NCBI GenBank assembly: GCA_030550715.1
Contig: JAUQOU010000022.1
Coordinates: forward strand, 1-34,988
Length of the DNA stretch: 34,988 nt
Direction of reading: 5' to 3'
DNA from: a bacterium
GTDB taxonomy: Bacteria > Calescibacteriota > Calescibacteriia > Calescibacteriales > Calescibacteriaceae
Part shown: positions 1 to 7,513 of the stretch, piece by piece
How positions within the stretch are numbered: the stretch's first letter is position 1
Layout: each line of letters opens with the position of its first letter
Notes under the pieces: model-generated
Told to the model about the DNA's origin: nothing
The model's input: only the letters and a program-made list of their open reading frames with translations
Database searches by the model: none
Program-made: the position numbers and the translations under genes

Positions 1-554
1 CTTGATTCCTCTGTCAAAAGCTTATCTTCTCTGTTAGTTTGCTGAATTTGCTTGTTAATATCTTTAATTTCCTCTTTTTTAGCTCTATCATCAATACTGA
101 ATTCTGTAATTACCTGTTTTCCATCAATTGAAAATGCCTTTTGATTTTCACCACTGCCTTGGGATTGATTTGATTGCACATCATCTGAATTAATACTTCC
201 TTCTTGAAATTTAGTTTGTGGTTCGGATGCAAAATTAAGTATAATATGTAAAGGATAAGTAAGTAAGTCATCTTGTGATTTTCCTGCTTCATCTTCTTTT
301 GTCTCCGAATTTTCGGTTTTTTTCAAGGATTGCAATAAATCTTGCAGAGAATCGGAAAAATCTTTCTCGCCAGATTGCAAAATTTTCTTTATGATCTCAT
401 CAAAATTTGCTGAACTATCTTTCAGAGTTTTGATGAGTTCTTTGAGTATATCTTCAAAGTTCGGAGCATTCCCTGATACCTGCTGACCTGAACTTGGACT
501 CGAAACATCAAGAGAAAAGAGAAGATTGAGAAGTTTCTGTATCAGATCAACCAT
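1..554 (-). CDS. Hypothetical protein, partial (C-terminus beyond left edge)
   Basis: An open frame runs from an ATG at 554 to the left edge, giving about 184 codons without a stop, so only the N-terminal part is seen. It begins MVDLIQKLLNLLFSLDV and then becomes very hydrophilic and rich in Ser, Gln, Glu, Asp and Lys, with short amphipathic stretches such as ILKELIKTLKDSS and LQDLLQSLKK. There is no cleavable signal peptide, membrane segment or motif that I recognise. No Shine-Dalgarno precedes the ATG, but TATTCT lies at -10 to -5, matching the leaderless pattern of this genome. It follows mtnA on the same strand by 48 bases, with a possible terminator between. A FliK-like or other low-complexity secreted protein is possible, but nothing visible decides this. 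The frame is convincing; the function is unknown. Confidence 0.7.
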   Translation of the reverse strand, partial: MVDLIQKLLNLLFSLDVSSPSSGQQVSGNAPNFEDILKELIKTLKDSSANFDEIIKKILQSGEKDFSDSLQDLLQSLKKTENSETKEDEAGKSQDDLLTYPLHIILNFASEPQTKFQEGSINSDDVQSNQSQGSGENQKAFSIDGKQVITEFSIDDRAKKEEIKDINKQIQQTNREDKLLTEES

Positions 555-582
555 CTAAAGAATAAAGGCAAAAATCATACCA

Positions 583-599
583 TGGGAAAAAATTTCCCA
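583..599 (-). terminator. Possible terminator hairpin after mtnA
   Basis: A perfect 7-bp inverted repeat (TGGGAAA / TTTCCCA, 3-base loop) lies 4 bases beyond the mtnA stop codon. The loop and arm give a T6 run inside the hairpin, but no clean T tract follows, so it is only a candidate. Confidence 0.4.
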
Positions 600-602
600 G
601 AA

Positions 603-1745
603 TCAATCAAAGTTATAGGGGTAAGAGAAAATTCCTTCCTCTGTGATTATACCGGAGATAAAATCTGGGGGAGTTATATCAAAGACGAAGTTGAGAGCTT
701 TTGCAGGTTTCGGGGCAACCTGAACTCCGCCAAAACTCTTTACCTCTTCCTCTGACCTACTTTCAATAACTATATACTCTGAGTTTTTATCAATGGTCGT
801 AGATGGAGCAAGAACATAAAATGGTATGGAAAACATCTTTGCGGAGAGAGCCAACATAAATGTTCCGATTTTGTTGGCAGTAGTTCCGTTTCTCAAAATT
901 CTATCTGCTCCTGTAAGAACGGAGATGCTTTTTGGTGTCTCATCTAAAATCTTTTTCATCATAAATGGAGCAGAGGAATCAACAATGAGATAGAAAGGGA
1001 TTTTCTCTTTTAGGAGTTCCCAAGCTGTCAGGCGAGAGCCCTGCAAAAATGGTCTTGTTTCAAGAGCAACAACTTCAAAATTTTTCCCCAATTTTTTTGC
1101 GAATTTTATAGCAGAAAAAGCTGTTCCCCAACCTCCCGTAGCCAAAGACCCCGTATTGCATATAGTGAATACAAATCCATCTTCCGGGATAACCTCTGAA
1201 CCCCATCTGCCTATAAGATAGCATGAGAGAAAATCTGAAAACCATATTTTTTTTGCTCTTGCGTAGATTTTATCAATGTCTCCACCACTCACTTTAAACT
1301 CTTCTTCCATCTCATCAAGTGCCTTTTGGAGATTGAAAGCTGTCGGACGGGTATTAAAAAGGGTTTCTTTTATCTCTCTGAAAACCTCGTAAGTTAGATT
1401 TTCTCTTCTCTGCACTCTTTTTTTAAGTCCGTAGAAAACTCCGAAACTCGCCGCTATTCCTATTGCAGGAGCGCCTCTTACAACCATACTTTTTATGGCT
1501 GATGCGACATCTCTTTCATCGTAGCATCTCACCCATTGTTCCTTATGAGGTAAAAGACGCTGGTCTAAAAACTCAATATATTCATCATATAGACGAAACC
1601 ATACATGTTTTTTTCCCTCTTCTGTTTCTTCGTAAAAGGTTTTCTGCGCTTCCTCAAGAATCTTCTCAAATTCCTTCCTTTTTCTCTCCTGAACCAATTT
1701 CATGAAGCTTTGCCTGACAGAGTTAAAATAGTTTTCATCTACCAT
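603..1745 (-). CDS. mtnA: S-methyl-5-thioribose-1-phosphate isomerase (MtnA), N-terminally extended
   Basis: Converts methylthioribose-1-phosphate to methylthioribulose-1-phosphate in methionine salvage; eIF2B-like isomerase family, cytoplasmic. The 380-residue product carries the family hallmarks in order: VVRGAPAIGIAASFG (88-102), NTRPTAFNL (131-139), the TICNTGSLATGG loop with the putative catalytic Cys196, ETRPFLQGSRLTAWEL (229-244), GADRI with the putative catalytic Asp281, ANKIGTF (290-296), and a C-terminal DITPPDFISGIITEEGI. The usual DNMAA segment reads DSSAP. Family members usually begin close to the segment that starts near residue 46 here, so about 45 charged residues (KLVQERKRKEFEKILEEAQ and similar) are extra. 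It starts 18 bases after the thiolase stop and is probably cotranscribed with it. No other salvage gene is nearby. Confidence 0.93.
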   Translation of the reverse strand: MVDENYFNSVRQSFMKLVQERKRKEFEKILEEAQKTFYEETEEGKKHVWFRLYDEYIEFLDQRLLPHKEQWVRCYDERDVASAIKSMVVRGAPAIGIAASFGVFYGLKKRVQRRENLTYEVFREIKETLFNTRPTAFNLQKALDEMEEEFKVSGGDIDKIYARAKKIWFSDFLSCYLIGRWGSEVIPEDGFVFTICNTGSLATGGWGTAFSAIKFAKKLGKNFEVVALETRPFLQGSRLTAWELLKEKIPFYLIVDSSAPFMMKKILDETPKSISVLTGADRILRNGTTANKIGTFMLALSAKMFSIPFYVLAPSTTIDKNSEYIVIESRSEEEVKSFGGVQVAPKPAKALNFVFDITPPDFISGIITEEGIFSYPYNFD

Positions 1746-1763
1746 ACCGAGTTTTGCGTCGTG

Positions 1764-2933
1764 TTATTCTGTTCCGAGTATCGTAACGCAGGCAACAGAA
1801 CCCGGTCCGCCCAAATTGTGAGCAAGTCCTATACCGTTTCTTATCTTAACCTGTCTTTCTTTTTCTACTCTGCCTCTGAGCTGATTTACAACTTCGTAAA
1901 TCATTCTAAGACCCGATGCTCCTATTGGATGTCCGAAGGATTTCAAACCACCGGAAGGATTTACAGGTATTCTGCCACCTATTTCGGTTTCACCTTCCAT
2001 AATAAGCTTCCAGCCCTGACCTTTTTCGGCAAAGCCGAGGTCTTCGTAGTTTGATATTTCTGTCCATGTGAAGCAATCGTGAACTTCGGCAAAATCAACA
2101 TCATCTGGTTTTATTCCAGCCATAGAATAAGCTTGCTCTGCTGCAAGATGTGTTGCAGGAAATCCGATGTATTCAAAATCTGGTTTGAACTGCGGTCGCG
2201 CAGATGTCACAGCAAGCCCAATTCCTAGAATTTTTATATAATCTTTTTTGAGTTCTCTTGCTACTTCTTTACGGGCGATTAAAGCACACGCTGCGCCGTC
2301 TGTGACGGGACAGCAATCAAAAAGTCCGAAAGGATAAGCAACCATAGGGGCAGATAAGGCATCTTCTTCTGTTATTGTTTTTTGAAAGTGGGCTTTCGGG
2401 TTTTTGGCACCGTTTCTGTGGTTTTTCACAGCAACGCGAGCGAGTGGCTTTCTATCTATGCCGTACTTATGCATATATCTTACCGCTGGGAGAGCAAAAA
2501 CGCCGGGAGCAGTATTACCTTTTATAAGGAGTGGGTGCCAATCTATGCGGGGCAGTCCGCGGGATTGTCTATCTTTCAGTTTTTCAACTCCAAGAGCAAG
2601 GGCTATATCATATACTCCGGCAGCAACAGCAAACACTGCATTTCTAAATGCCTCCATACCTGTGGCGCAGTAGTTTTCAACGCGCGTTATGGGTTTCCCA
2701 TATATTTTTATGGCGTCTGCCAGAGATGAGCCAGCCATTCCACCTCCGAAGCCAGGGAAGAACGTACCGAGCCACGCAGCTTCTATATCTTCTCTGCTTA
2801 TTCCAGCATCTTTCAAACACTCTTCAAACGCTTCAACCGCAAGGTCCTCATAAGATTTATCGTATCTTTCTCCGAACTTTGAACAGCCTACTCCTATTAC
2901 CACCACATCATCTAATCTGCCTCTTTTAGACAT
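1764..2933 (-). CDS. Thiolase family protein (acetyl-CoA acetyltransferase, SCP2/archaeal type)
   Basis: 389 residues with the thiolase fold: the nucleophile loop VENYCATGMEA (Cys89), EVHDCFT (His285), GHPIGASG (His335) and, near the C-terminus, GLAHNLGGPGS (His372) instead of the CxG motif of classical degradative thiolases. That HNLGG form is typical of the archaeal/SCP2-type thiolases, which often sit beside a DUF35 Zn-ribbon partner and HMG-CoA synthase; neither is in this window. The substrate cannot be read from sequence. The protein starts MSKRGRLDDVVVIGVG. No Shine-Dalgarno is visible; TAATAT lies 12-17 bases before the ATG. It is followed by mtnA after 18 bases, which suggests an operon, though the functional link is unclear. 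Confidence 0.88.
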   Translation of the reverse strand: MSKRGRLDDVVVIGVGCSKFGERYDKSYEDLAVEAFEECLKDAGISREDIEAAWLGTFFPGFGGGMAGSSLADAIKIYGKPITRVENYCATGMEAFRNAVFAVAAGVYDIALALGVEKLKDRQSRGLPRIDWHPLLIKGNTAPGVFALPAVRYMHKYGIDRKPLARVAVKNHRNGAKNPKAHFQKTITEEDALSAPMVAYPFGLFDCCPVTDGAACALIARKEVARELKKDYIKILGIGLAVTSARPQFKPDFEYIGFPATHLAAEQAYSMAGIKPDDVDFAEVHDCFTWTEISNYEDLGFAEKGQGWKLIMEGETEIGGRIPVNPSGGLKSFGHPIGASGLRMIYEVVNQLRGRVEKERQVKIRNGIGLAHNLGGPGSVACVTILGTE

Positions 2934-3011
2934 TTCATATTTGAATATTATGAAATTTGATAAAAAAATGTTTTGAACAAAAACAATTTATCACACGAAA
3001 AAATTTGAAAT

Positions 3012-3689
3012 CTATGTTTTTTCAAATTTTTCAAGTTCTTGCTTTATGAGAAAGATATTTGATTGTATGTCGCCTTTGAAAATGAAGGCACCAAACACAA
3101 GAATATCAGCTCCGGCTGAAACGACATTACTGAGGTTTTCATCGCTCAAACCTCCATCAACCTCTATTAAAAATTTCAGACCGTTTTCCTTTCGCATAGC
3201 ATCTATTTCTCTTATCTTCCTCACAGATGAAGGTATGAACTTCTGACCGTAAAATCCGGGATCAACGCTCATCACAAGAACAACATCAACAATATCTAAA
3301 ATCTCTTTCACAGCAAAAGATGGTGTAGCTGGATTTAAAGCAACCCCTGCTTTCTTTCCGAAACTCTTTATCTTCTCTATAACTCTATGTACATGGTATG
3401 TTGATTCAAAGTGAAACGAGATTATATCTGCTCCTGCAAGAGCGAAATCTTGAATATATCTTTCTGGCTCTGAAATCATAAGATGGACATCAAAGGTGGT
3501 ATCTTTGAATTTTTCGCGAAGAGATTCTATAACAGGTATGCCGAAAGATATGTTTGGAACAAATCTACCGTCCATGACATCAAAGTGTATCATATCTGCT
3601 CCTGCAATAAGAGCTTTTTGAATCTGCTCTCCAAGACATGAAAAGTCCGCCGCTAAAATGCTGGGTGAGATAAAAAATTTTTTATTCAT
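3012..3689 (-). CDS. rpe: Ribulose-phosphate 3-epimerase
   Basis: Interconverts ribulose-5-phosphate and xylulose-5-phosphate in the pentose phosphate pathway. The TIM-barrel signature is complete: SPSILAADFSCLGEQI, HFDVMDGRFVPNISFG, DVHLMISEPERYI, GADIISFHFE, VMSVDPGFYGQKFIPS and IEVDGGLSDEN, which include the His/Asp metal and acid-base residues. I place the start at ATG 3689 (MNKKFFISPS) rather than an upstream in-frame ATG at 3749, because the first 20 residues of the longer form are Lys/Arg-only and lie inside the FmdB-like gene. A GGAGG sits 12 bases before 3689. The start overlaps the end of the upstream gene by 8 bases, indicating translational coupling. The resulting length of 225 residues is normal for the family. 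Confidence 0.94.
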   Translation of the reverse strand: MNKKFFISPSILAADFSCLGEQIQKALIAGADMIHFDVMDGRFVPNISFGIPVIESLREKFKDTTFDVHLMISEPERYIQDFALAGADIISFHFESTYHVHRVIEKIKSFGKKAGVALNPATPSFAVKEILDIVDVVLVMSVDPGFYGQKFIPSSVRKIREIDAMRKENGLKFLIEVDGGLSDENLSNVVSAGADILVFGAFIFKGDIQSNIFLIKQELEKFEKT

Positions 3690-4071
3690 TATCAGTTCCT
3701 GCCTCCGAAGATTCTTCTCCTTCCTCTTTTTCTCCCTCTTTTTTGCCAATTCCCATCTCTTCGCTTAAACTTTCAACAGCTTCATCTATATCAATATCTC
3801 CTCCCTCAATCTCTCCCGAATATTCTTTAAGGGTCTTTTTCATCCATCTTTTTATGCTTTCGGGATCGTTTATATCAACTGACCTCATAGCGTCTTCAAC
3901 TGTGCTCTCAACTCTTTCTTCATCTGACCTCAGGCGGGCAAACCTTGAAATTATCCTTTCAAGATTATCCGAAGAACATCTTTTGCATTTTAAAACTTCG
4001 TCCTCCCAAGGGTATATAAGAAACGAGTTTTTACTTCCGCAATTTTTACATATGTATTCGTAAATTGGCAT
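3682..4071 (-). CDS. FmdB-family zinc-ribbon protein
   Basis: 129 residues. The N-terminus MPIYEYICKNCG is the classic FmdB opening, with two CxxC knuckles (Cys8/Cys11 and Cys29/Cys32) forming a small zinc ribbon. The rest is acidic and helical, ending in a low-complexity Glu/Lys/Gly tail (GKKEGEKEEGEE) with no domain that I recognise. Proteins of this family are annotated as putative regulatory proteins after FmdB of methanotrophs, but their real role is not settled. No Shine-Dalgarno is present; TATATT lies 7-12 bases before the ATG, suggesting a leaderless message. It overlaps rpe by 8 bases and is probably the first gene of an fmdB-rpe unit. Confidence 0.88.
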   Translation of the reverse strand: MPIYEYICKNCGSKNSFLIYPWEDEVLKCKRCSSDNLERIISRFARLRSDEERVESTVEDAMRSVDINDPESIKRWMKKTLKEYSGEIEGGDIDIDEAVESLSEEMGIGKKEGEKEEGEESSEAGTDNE

Positions 4072-4077
4072 ACTAAA

Positions 4078-4083
4078 AATATA
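4078..4083 (-). promoter_or_regulatory. Leaderless-type -10 box (TATATT) for the FmdB-like gene
   Basis: TATATT occupies -12 to -7 relative to the ATG, the spacing expected if transcription begins at the start codon. No -35 match is evident. Confidence 0.45.
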
Positions 4084-4132
4084 TTATTTACGGAGCTGAA
4101 TTTGAGATAGAGATAGGTAAAAATTTTTTGCA

Positions 4133-4558
4133 CTATCTTACCTGTTGAACAGTAGATAATATAGATGGTTTTCCCAAAATCTCAATAACTTTCTGAGATG
4201 GGGTAAATATTTTGATGGTTGGTATAACAGGCATCTTGATATTTCCCAAAAAAGGTATAACAGAAGAGAGCATTGCTGAAAAATCATAAGCGTCAACTTG
4301 AACTTTGTATCCCTCAGGAATCTCACTCGGATATATATCAACATTGTATTTTTGTTTTATGTATGTTTCCGACGGGACCGAGAAGGTAAGGAACACTGCG
4401 TTTGACATTTCGTCTATTTTTCTGGCGATTTTCAGGTTAGCTATATGTATTCCAAGGAGAGCAACAAGCGTAGTTCCTAAAATCCACACAGCTACGAGAA
4501 CCTCAATAAGAGTAAAAGCCCTGTGAAAATTCAACTTTGTTATTTTCTCACTTCTCAT
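4133..4558 (-). CDS. Type II secretion / type IV pilus prepilin-like protein (GspI-like)
   Basis: 141 residues with a class III prepilin leader: a short basic N-terminus (MRSEKITKLNFHRA), a predicted prepilin-peptidase cut between Ala14 and Phe15, then FTLIEVLVAVWILGTTLVALLGI with Glu at position +5 (Glu19) and a single hydrophobic helix. The FTLIEVLVA core and the short size resemble the GspI minor pseudopilin; the C-terminal domain is not recognisable. It would be inserted in the inner membrane, processed by PilD and assembled into a pseudopilus. No other secretion gene is nearby. Its ATG overlaps the stop of the restriction endonuclease fragment as ATGA, and no good Shine-Dalgarno is seen, so it may depend on coupling to the restriction-modification genes. 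Confidence 0.8.
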   Translation of the reverse strand: MRSEKITKLNFHRAFTLIEVLVAVWILGTTLVALLGIHIANLKIARKIDEMSNAVFLTFSVPSETYIKQKYNVDIYPSEIPEGYKVQVDAYDFSAMLSSVIPFLGNIKMPVIPTIKIFTPSQKVIEILGKPSILSTVQQVR

Positions 4559-4965
4559 CTTGAAGATATTTTGCCTTCCGCTAGCAAATATTCTTGCTTA
4601 TAAAGCTCTTTATTACTTGCATTAAATTCATGCTTAACTTGCACTTTCAGTTTTTCTAATGTATAAAGTTGCCACGACACTGGCACAAATGCAATCTGTT
4701 CACCTCTTTCTCCTTTTGCCAATTCAAAGCTTAAAAGCATATGGAATGCATTTTTTGTAATTTTAGGGTTTTTAGATGGAGAAAAATAAAATGTCCTAAA
4801 TGATTGGTTTTTGGTTTTCGTGGCATATGTCTTACATTCAAGATAAACAACCCTTCCTTGTTTGTCAATAATTTCAATATCAGGGTAGCCTGCGGATTTT
4901 TTCTTTCCGATTTTTGTTAGAGGTTTATCTGCTTTAAGCCCTAATTCCCTTAATGCTGAAATCAC
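4555..4965 (-). CDS. Type II restriction endonuclease, C-terminal piece (frameshifted gene)
   Basis: This frame carries a PD-(D/E)XK nuclease core: GYPDIEIIDKQGRVVYLECK, with Asp29 of the PD pair and Glu43/Lys45 of the ExK pair, counting from the nominal start MISALRELG. The frame is already open upstream of that Met, encoding IIARRPNEAGNRIEPFV directly before it, as far as a TAA at 5017-5019. The N-terminal half lies in another frame (4994-5227). Removing one base near 5016-5024 would fuse them into one protein of about 220 residues. The adjacent methyltransferase supports a restriction role. The stop codon overlaps the prepilin start (ATGA). As sequenced, the enzyme would not be made whole. 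Confidence 0.75.
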   Translation of the reverse strand: MISALRELGLKADKPLTKIGKKKSAGYPDIEIIDKQGRVVYLECKTYATKTKNQSFRTFYFSPSKNPKITKNAFHMLLSFELAKGERGEQIAFVPVSWQLYTLEKLKVQVKHEFNASNKELYKQEYLLAEGKISSR

Positions 4966-4993
4966 AAAGGGTTCTATACGATTGCCTGCTTCA

Positions 4994-5227
4994 TTAGGTC
5001 TTCTTGCAATAATTCCTTATTTTATATGCTTCTTCGCCTGCCTTTTGTGCCGCGGTTTTCAAAAGCTCTAATAATTCCTGATTATTTTTATCTGATAAAT
5101 CAAAATGTAAAACTTCGCACACTGTCAATACCTTTATCGCAATTGAATATGGAATTTCTTTTATTGGTTCTAAAAATTTGCTTATTATTGTTTCAAGTTG
5201 CTTAATATATTCTTCTGGGTCATTCAT
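4994..5227 (-). CDS. Type II restriction endonuclease, N-terminal piece (frameshifted gene)
   Basis: 77 residues, MNDPEEYIKQLETIISKF onward, helical and charged, without a catalytic motif of its own. It overlaps the methyltransferase stop by 8 bases (GAATGA), as expected for the second gene of a restriction-modification operon. Its last in-phase residues, EEAYKIR, lead naturally into IIARRPNEAG in the +1 frame, so the last seven codons (NYCKKT and stop) are probably out of frame. The break lies in the A-rich stretch AAAATAAGG. Alternatives are a sequencing slip or a separate small protein; the first or a true inactivation is more likely. The piece is helical only by inspection; no structure was computed. 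Confidence 0.7.
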   Translation of the reverse strand: MNDPEEYIKQLETIISKFLEPIKEIPYSIAIKVLTVCEVLHFDLSDKNNQELLELLKTAAQKAGEEAYKIRNYCKKT

Positions 5228-6488
5228 TAGCTTTGCCTTTTTTTAATATCAATATGTTTTCTTTTTGCATAACATTGTAAAGCCCAAAAATTATTTTATC
5301 TATGTTGTTTACAAGTTTAAACCCGATTTTTTCTGCATAATCTATAAAAAATTCAACTGTTTTTATTTCTTCTCCCTGATAAGTTGCATTTCCAATTACT
5401 ATTACAGCGTATTTTTCAGGTTTTAGAACTCTGTACATTTCCCTTAAACTTGTCTTCATATCTTCGTTATAAAGGTCTATTCTTTCTTGTCCTTTCCCTC
5501 TAACACCGATAAATTTTTCCCTCAATTCATTTAAGTCATATCCTAATGCTTTTAATGCGTGGGCATCATTTGAAACATAGTCCAATGCAATTGAATAAGG
5601 CGGAGATGTTATTATACCATCAATACTATTATCATCAAATGGCAAATTTCTTGAATCCCCTAACCTTATATCAACCTTTCCAAGTTTTAAGTTCAGCTCT
5701 TTTACTATATCAACATAATCTTTAACGGATAGAATCATTAAATCCAGATTTTTCATAAACGACTTGATAAAATCTTTTCGCCTCCTCGCATTATCACTTA
5801 TTGCAACCAGCTTTGCCATCAAGAAAAAATTTCTTACCTTCTCATTAGAAATGTTTTCTATTGTTTTATCAAGTGCTTTATCATGAAAATTAAACAGAGA
5901 TAATTGGGCTTTTTTTAAAATTTCATTTTTCCACTCTAATATTTCCGAAAAGACATATATTGATTCGGTCTTTACCTTACTTTGAAGAACACATAAAGGA
6001 GAAATATCAATACCTACCGAATTTATACCTAATAATTGCGCCTCCAAAGCTGTTGTTCCACTTCCAAGAAATGGGTCTAAAACAGTGTCGCCTTCTTTTA
6101 GTCCTATGATGTTGAGCAAAGCTCTGATCATTTGAGGATGAAACTTCCCCTTATATGGATATATCCAGTGTGTCAGATATTGATTTATAGACCTCGTGCG
6201 ATTTTTCCTTACAATATAAAAGTAATCTGTATATTTACCTTTAATCAGTTTGAAATAAGCAAGTTTTCTTCTGAGTGGTTCAATATCTTCCAGATCCTCT
6301 AAAAGTTTGAACTCTCTTAGTCCGTCAGTAATTTCAAATTGTACTCCAAAGGACTTTAATTCAAGCTGTGCTAATGCTAATTCATATATAAATTGCACAT
6401 TATCAAAAAGAACAAGTTGCTTTTTTTCCTCTAAAGATTCATTTTGAAATGCCCATACCTCACCAATCTTTTCTGCCTTTTCCAACAT
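5220..6488 (-). CDS. DNA methyltransferase of a type II restriction-modification system
   Basis: S-adenosylmethionine-dependent amino-methyltransferase. Motif I is DPFLGSGTTALEAQ (about residues 138-151 from this start), followed by VGIDISP; motif IV is TSPPYSIALDY (294-304). TSPPY is the form common in N4-cytosine enzymes, though N6-adenine activity is not excluded. Motif I precedes motif IV, so the order is not the classical beta-class one. The start at 6488 has AAAGGAG five to eight bases upstream; an in-frame ATG at 6536 would add 16 residues (MDETIMRQK...) but lacks a Shine-Dalgarno. The next gene downstream is the cognate but broken endonuclease. Codon use favours ATT, TTA and CAA more than the neighbours, which hints at acquisition. 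Confidence 0.87.
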   Translation of the reverse strand: MLEKAEKIGEVWAFQNESLEEKKQLVLFDNVQFIYELALAQLELKSFGVQFEITDGLREFKLLEDLEDIEPLRRKLAYFKLIKGKYTDYFYIVRKNRTRSINQYLTHWIYPYKGKFHPQMIRALLNIIGLKEGDTVLDPFLGSGTTALEAQLLGINSVGIDISPLCVLQSKVKTESIYVFSEILEWKNEILKKAQLSLFNFHDKALDKTIENISNEKVRNFFLMAKLVAISDNARRRKDFIKSFMKNLDLMILSVKDYVDIVKELNLKLGKVDIRLGDSRNLPFDDNSIDGIITSPPYSIALDYVSNDAHALKALGYDLNELREKFIGVRGKGQERIDLYNEDMKTSLREMYRVLKPEKYAVIVIGNATYQGEEIKTVEFFIDYAEKIGFKLVNNIDKIIFGLYNVMQKENILILKKGKANE

Positions 6489-6700
6489 TATTTCTCCTTT
6501 GGCTTTGATCTTTTGCCTCATAATAGTTTCATCCATAATAACATAATTAGTTCCAAATTTTTCAATATACTACCAGAATAACAAGTATGCAAAATTATCT
6601 CTGTTTTTTATGGTGAAGAATATCTCCTTCGTTTTATTGTCGCCGATAAAATAAGTTCTCAAAACTCAAAGTATATCAAAAATCTGTCCGACCTAAATTT

Positions 6701-7486
6701 TCAGTTTTCATTCTTTTTAACTTTCAGCTCTTCTAAATGTTTGAGCAAAAAGCGAGAAAGAACATCTATATCTTTTGTAATGCTCTCTTGAAAATCTTGA
6801 ATTATAGGAGATTGATTTAAAAACGGAGCTTTACCAGAAATTGATTTCAAACTCTCAAAAATATTTAAGTTCTTCACAGAAATAGCAAAACCTATATTAT
6901 CTTGCACTTTCCATGTTATTATACCTATCAACTTTCCATCTTTTGCTCTGAACATGCCACCACCGGAATTTCCCGGACCCACCGCTGCGTCGGTCTGGAT
7001 TATCTCGTAATCAGGACAATTCCCTCCTTCGGAAACGGTTCTCACACCGCTTACAATTCCTCTGCTCACGCTTGAACTCAAACCGTATGGATTCCCGACA
7101 ACAAACACACTATCTCCAACATTATAAACCTGGCTTATTTCAGCAGAACTATCAAGCTGAGAAGGAATCTTGATAACAGCAAGGTCAAGGCAATCACCTT
7201 CATCAACTATATCAGCAGTTCTATATAAAACGTCGTCTTTTAATCTCACCTCTATACTGCTTTTCAAATCAGGTACAAAATCTTTCACAACATCTAATAT
7301 GCATGTATAATCCCAGCAATCGGAAGTTGAAGAATAACAATTCCCAAGCTGTGAAGAACAGATGTCATCATTTGTACATCTTTCAAATGACCTTTGAAAC
7401 CTTTGATCACAATCCTTGTCAATTCCACAAAATCCCCATCTTATATGAGTTTGAAGGCAAGAGATATTATTAAAGCAAGCATTCAC
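6701..7486 (-). CDS. Trypsin-like serine protease, C-terminal piece (gene split by in-frame TGA)
   Basis: This open frame has a nominal GTG start and is in the same phase as the upstream piece ending at 7514, separated only by a TGA codon and nine sense codons (GGIKFCQDS). It contains the protease Asp (CLDLAVIKI, Asp101) and the nucleophile loop (TDAAVGPGNSGGGMF, Ser174) of an HtrA/S1C-like trypsin fold; the His lies in the upstream piece. Before Asp101 there is a Cys-rich stretch with nine Cys between residues 4 and 62. After the protease domain about 60 residues follow without a PDZ domain. A GGAGG lies directly after the TGA, about 20 bases before the GTG, so separate translation is conceivable, but it would lack the catalytic His. 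Confidence 0.75.
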   Translation of the reverse strand: MNACFNNISCLQTHIRWGFCGIDKDCDQRFQRSFERCTNDDICSSQLGNCYSSTSDCWDYTCILDVVKDFVPDLKSSIEVRLKDDVLYRTADIVDEGDCLDLAVIKIPSQLDSSAEISQVYNVGDSVFVVGNPYGLSSSVSRGIVSGVRTVSEGGNCPDYEIIQTDAAVGPGNSGGGMFRAKDGKLIGIITWKVQDNIGFAISVKNLNIFESLKSISGKAPFLNQSPIIQDFQESITKDIDVLSRFLLKHLEELKVKKNEN

Positions 7487-7513
7487 ACTATCTTGACAAA
7501 ACTTAATTCCTCC

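Noticed and set aside
110-292. A 60-codon minus-strand frame near the left edge
   Set aside because: It lies inside, and out of phase with, the longer partial frame 1-554, which has a better start and extends to the edge.
1605-2054. Plus-strand open frame across mtnA and the thiolase
   Set aside because: It lies opposite two well-supported genes; its product is rich in Phe/Ser with no motif, as expected of a reverse-strand shadow.
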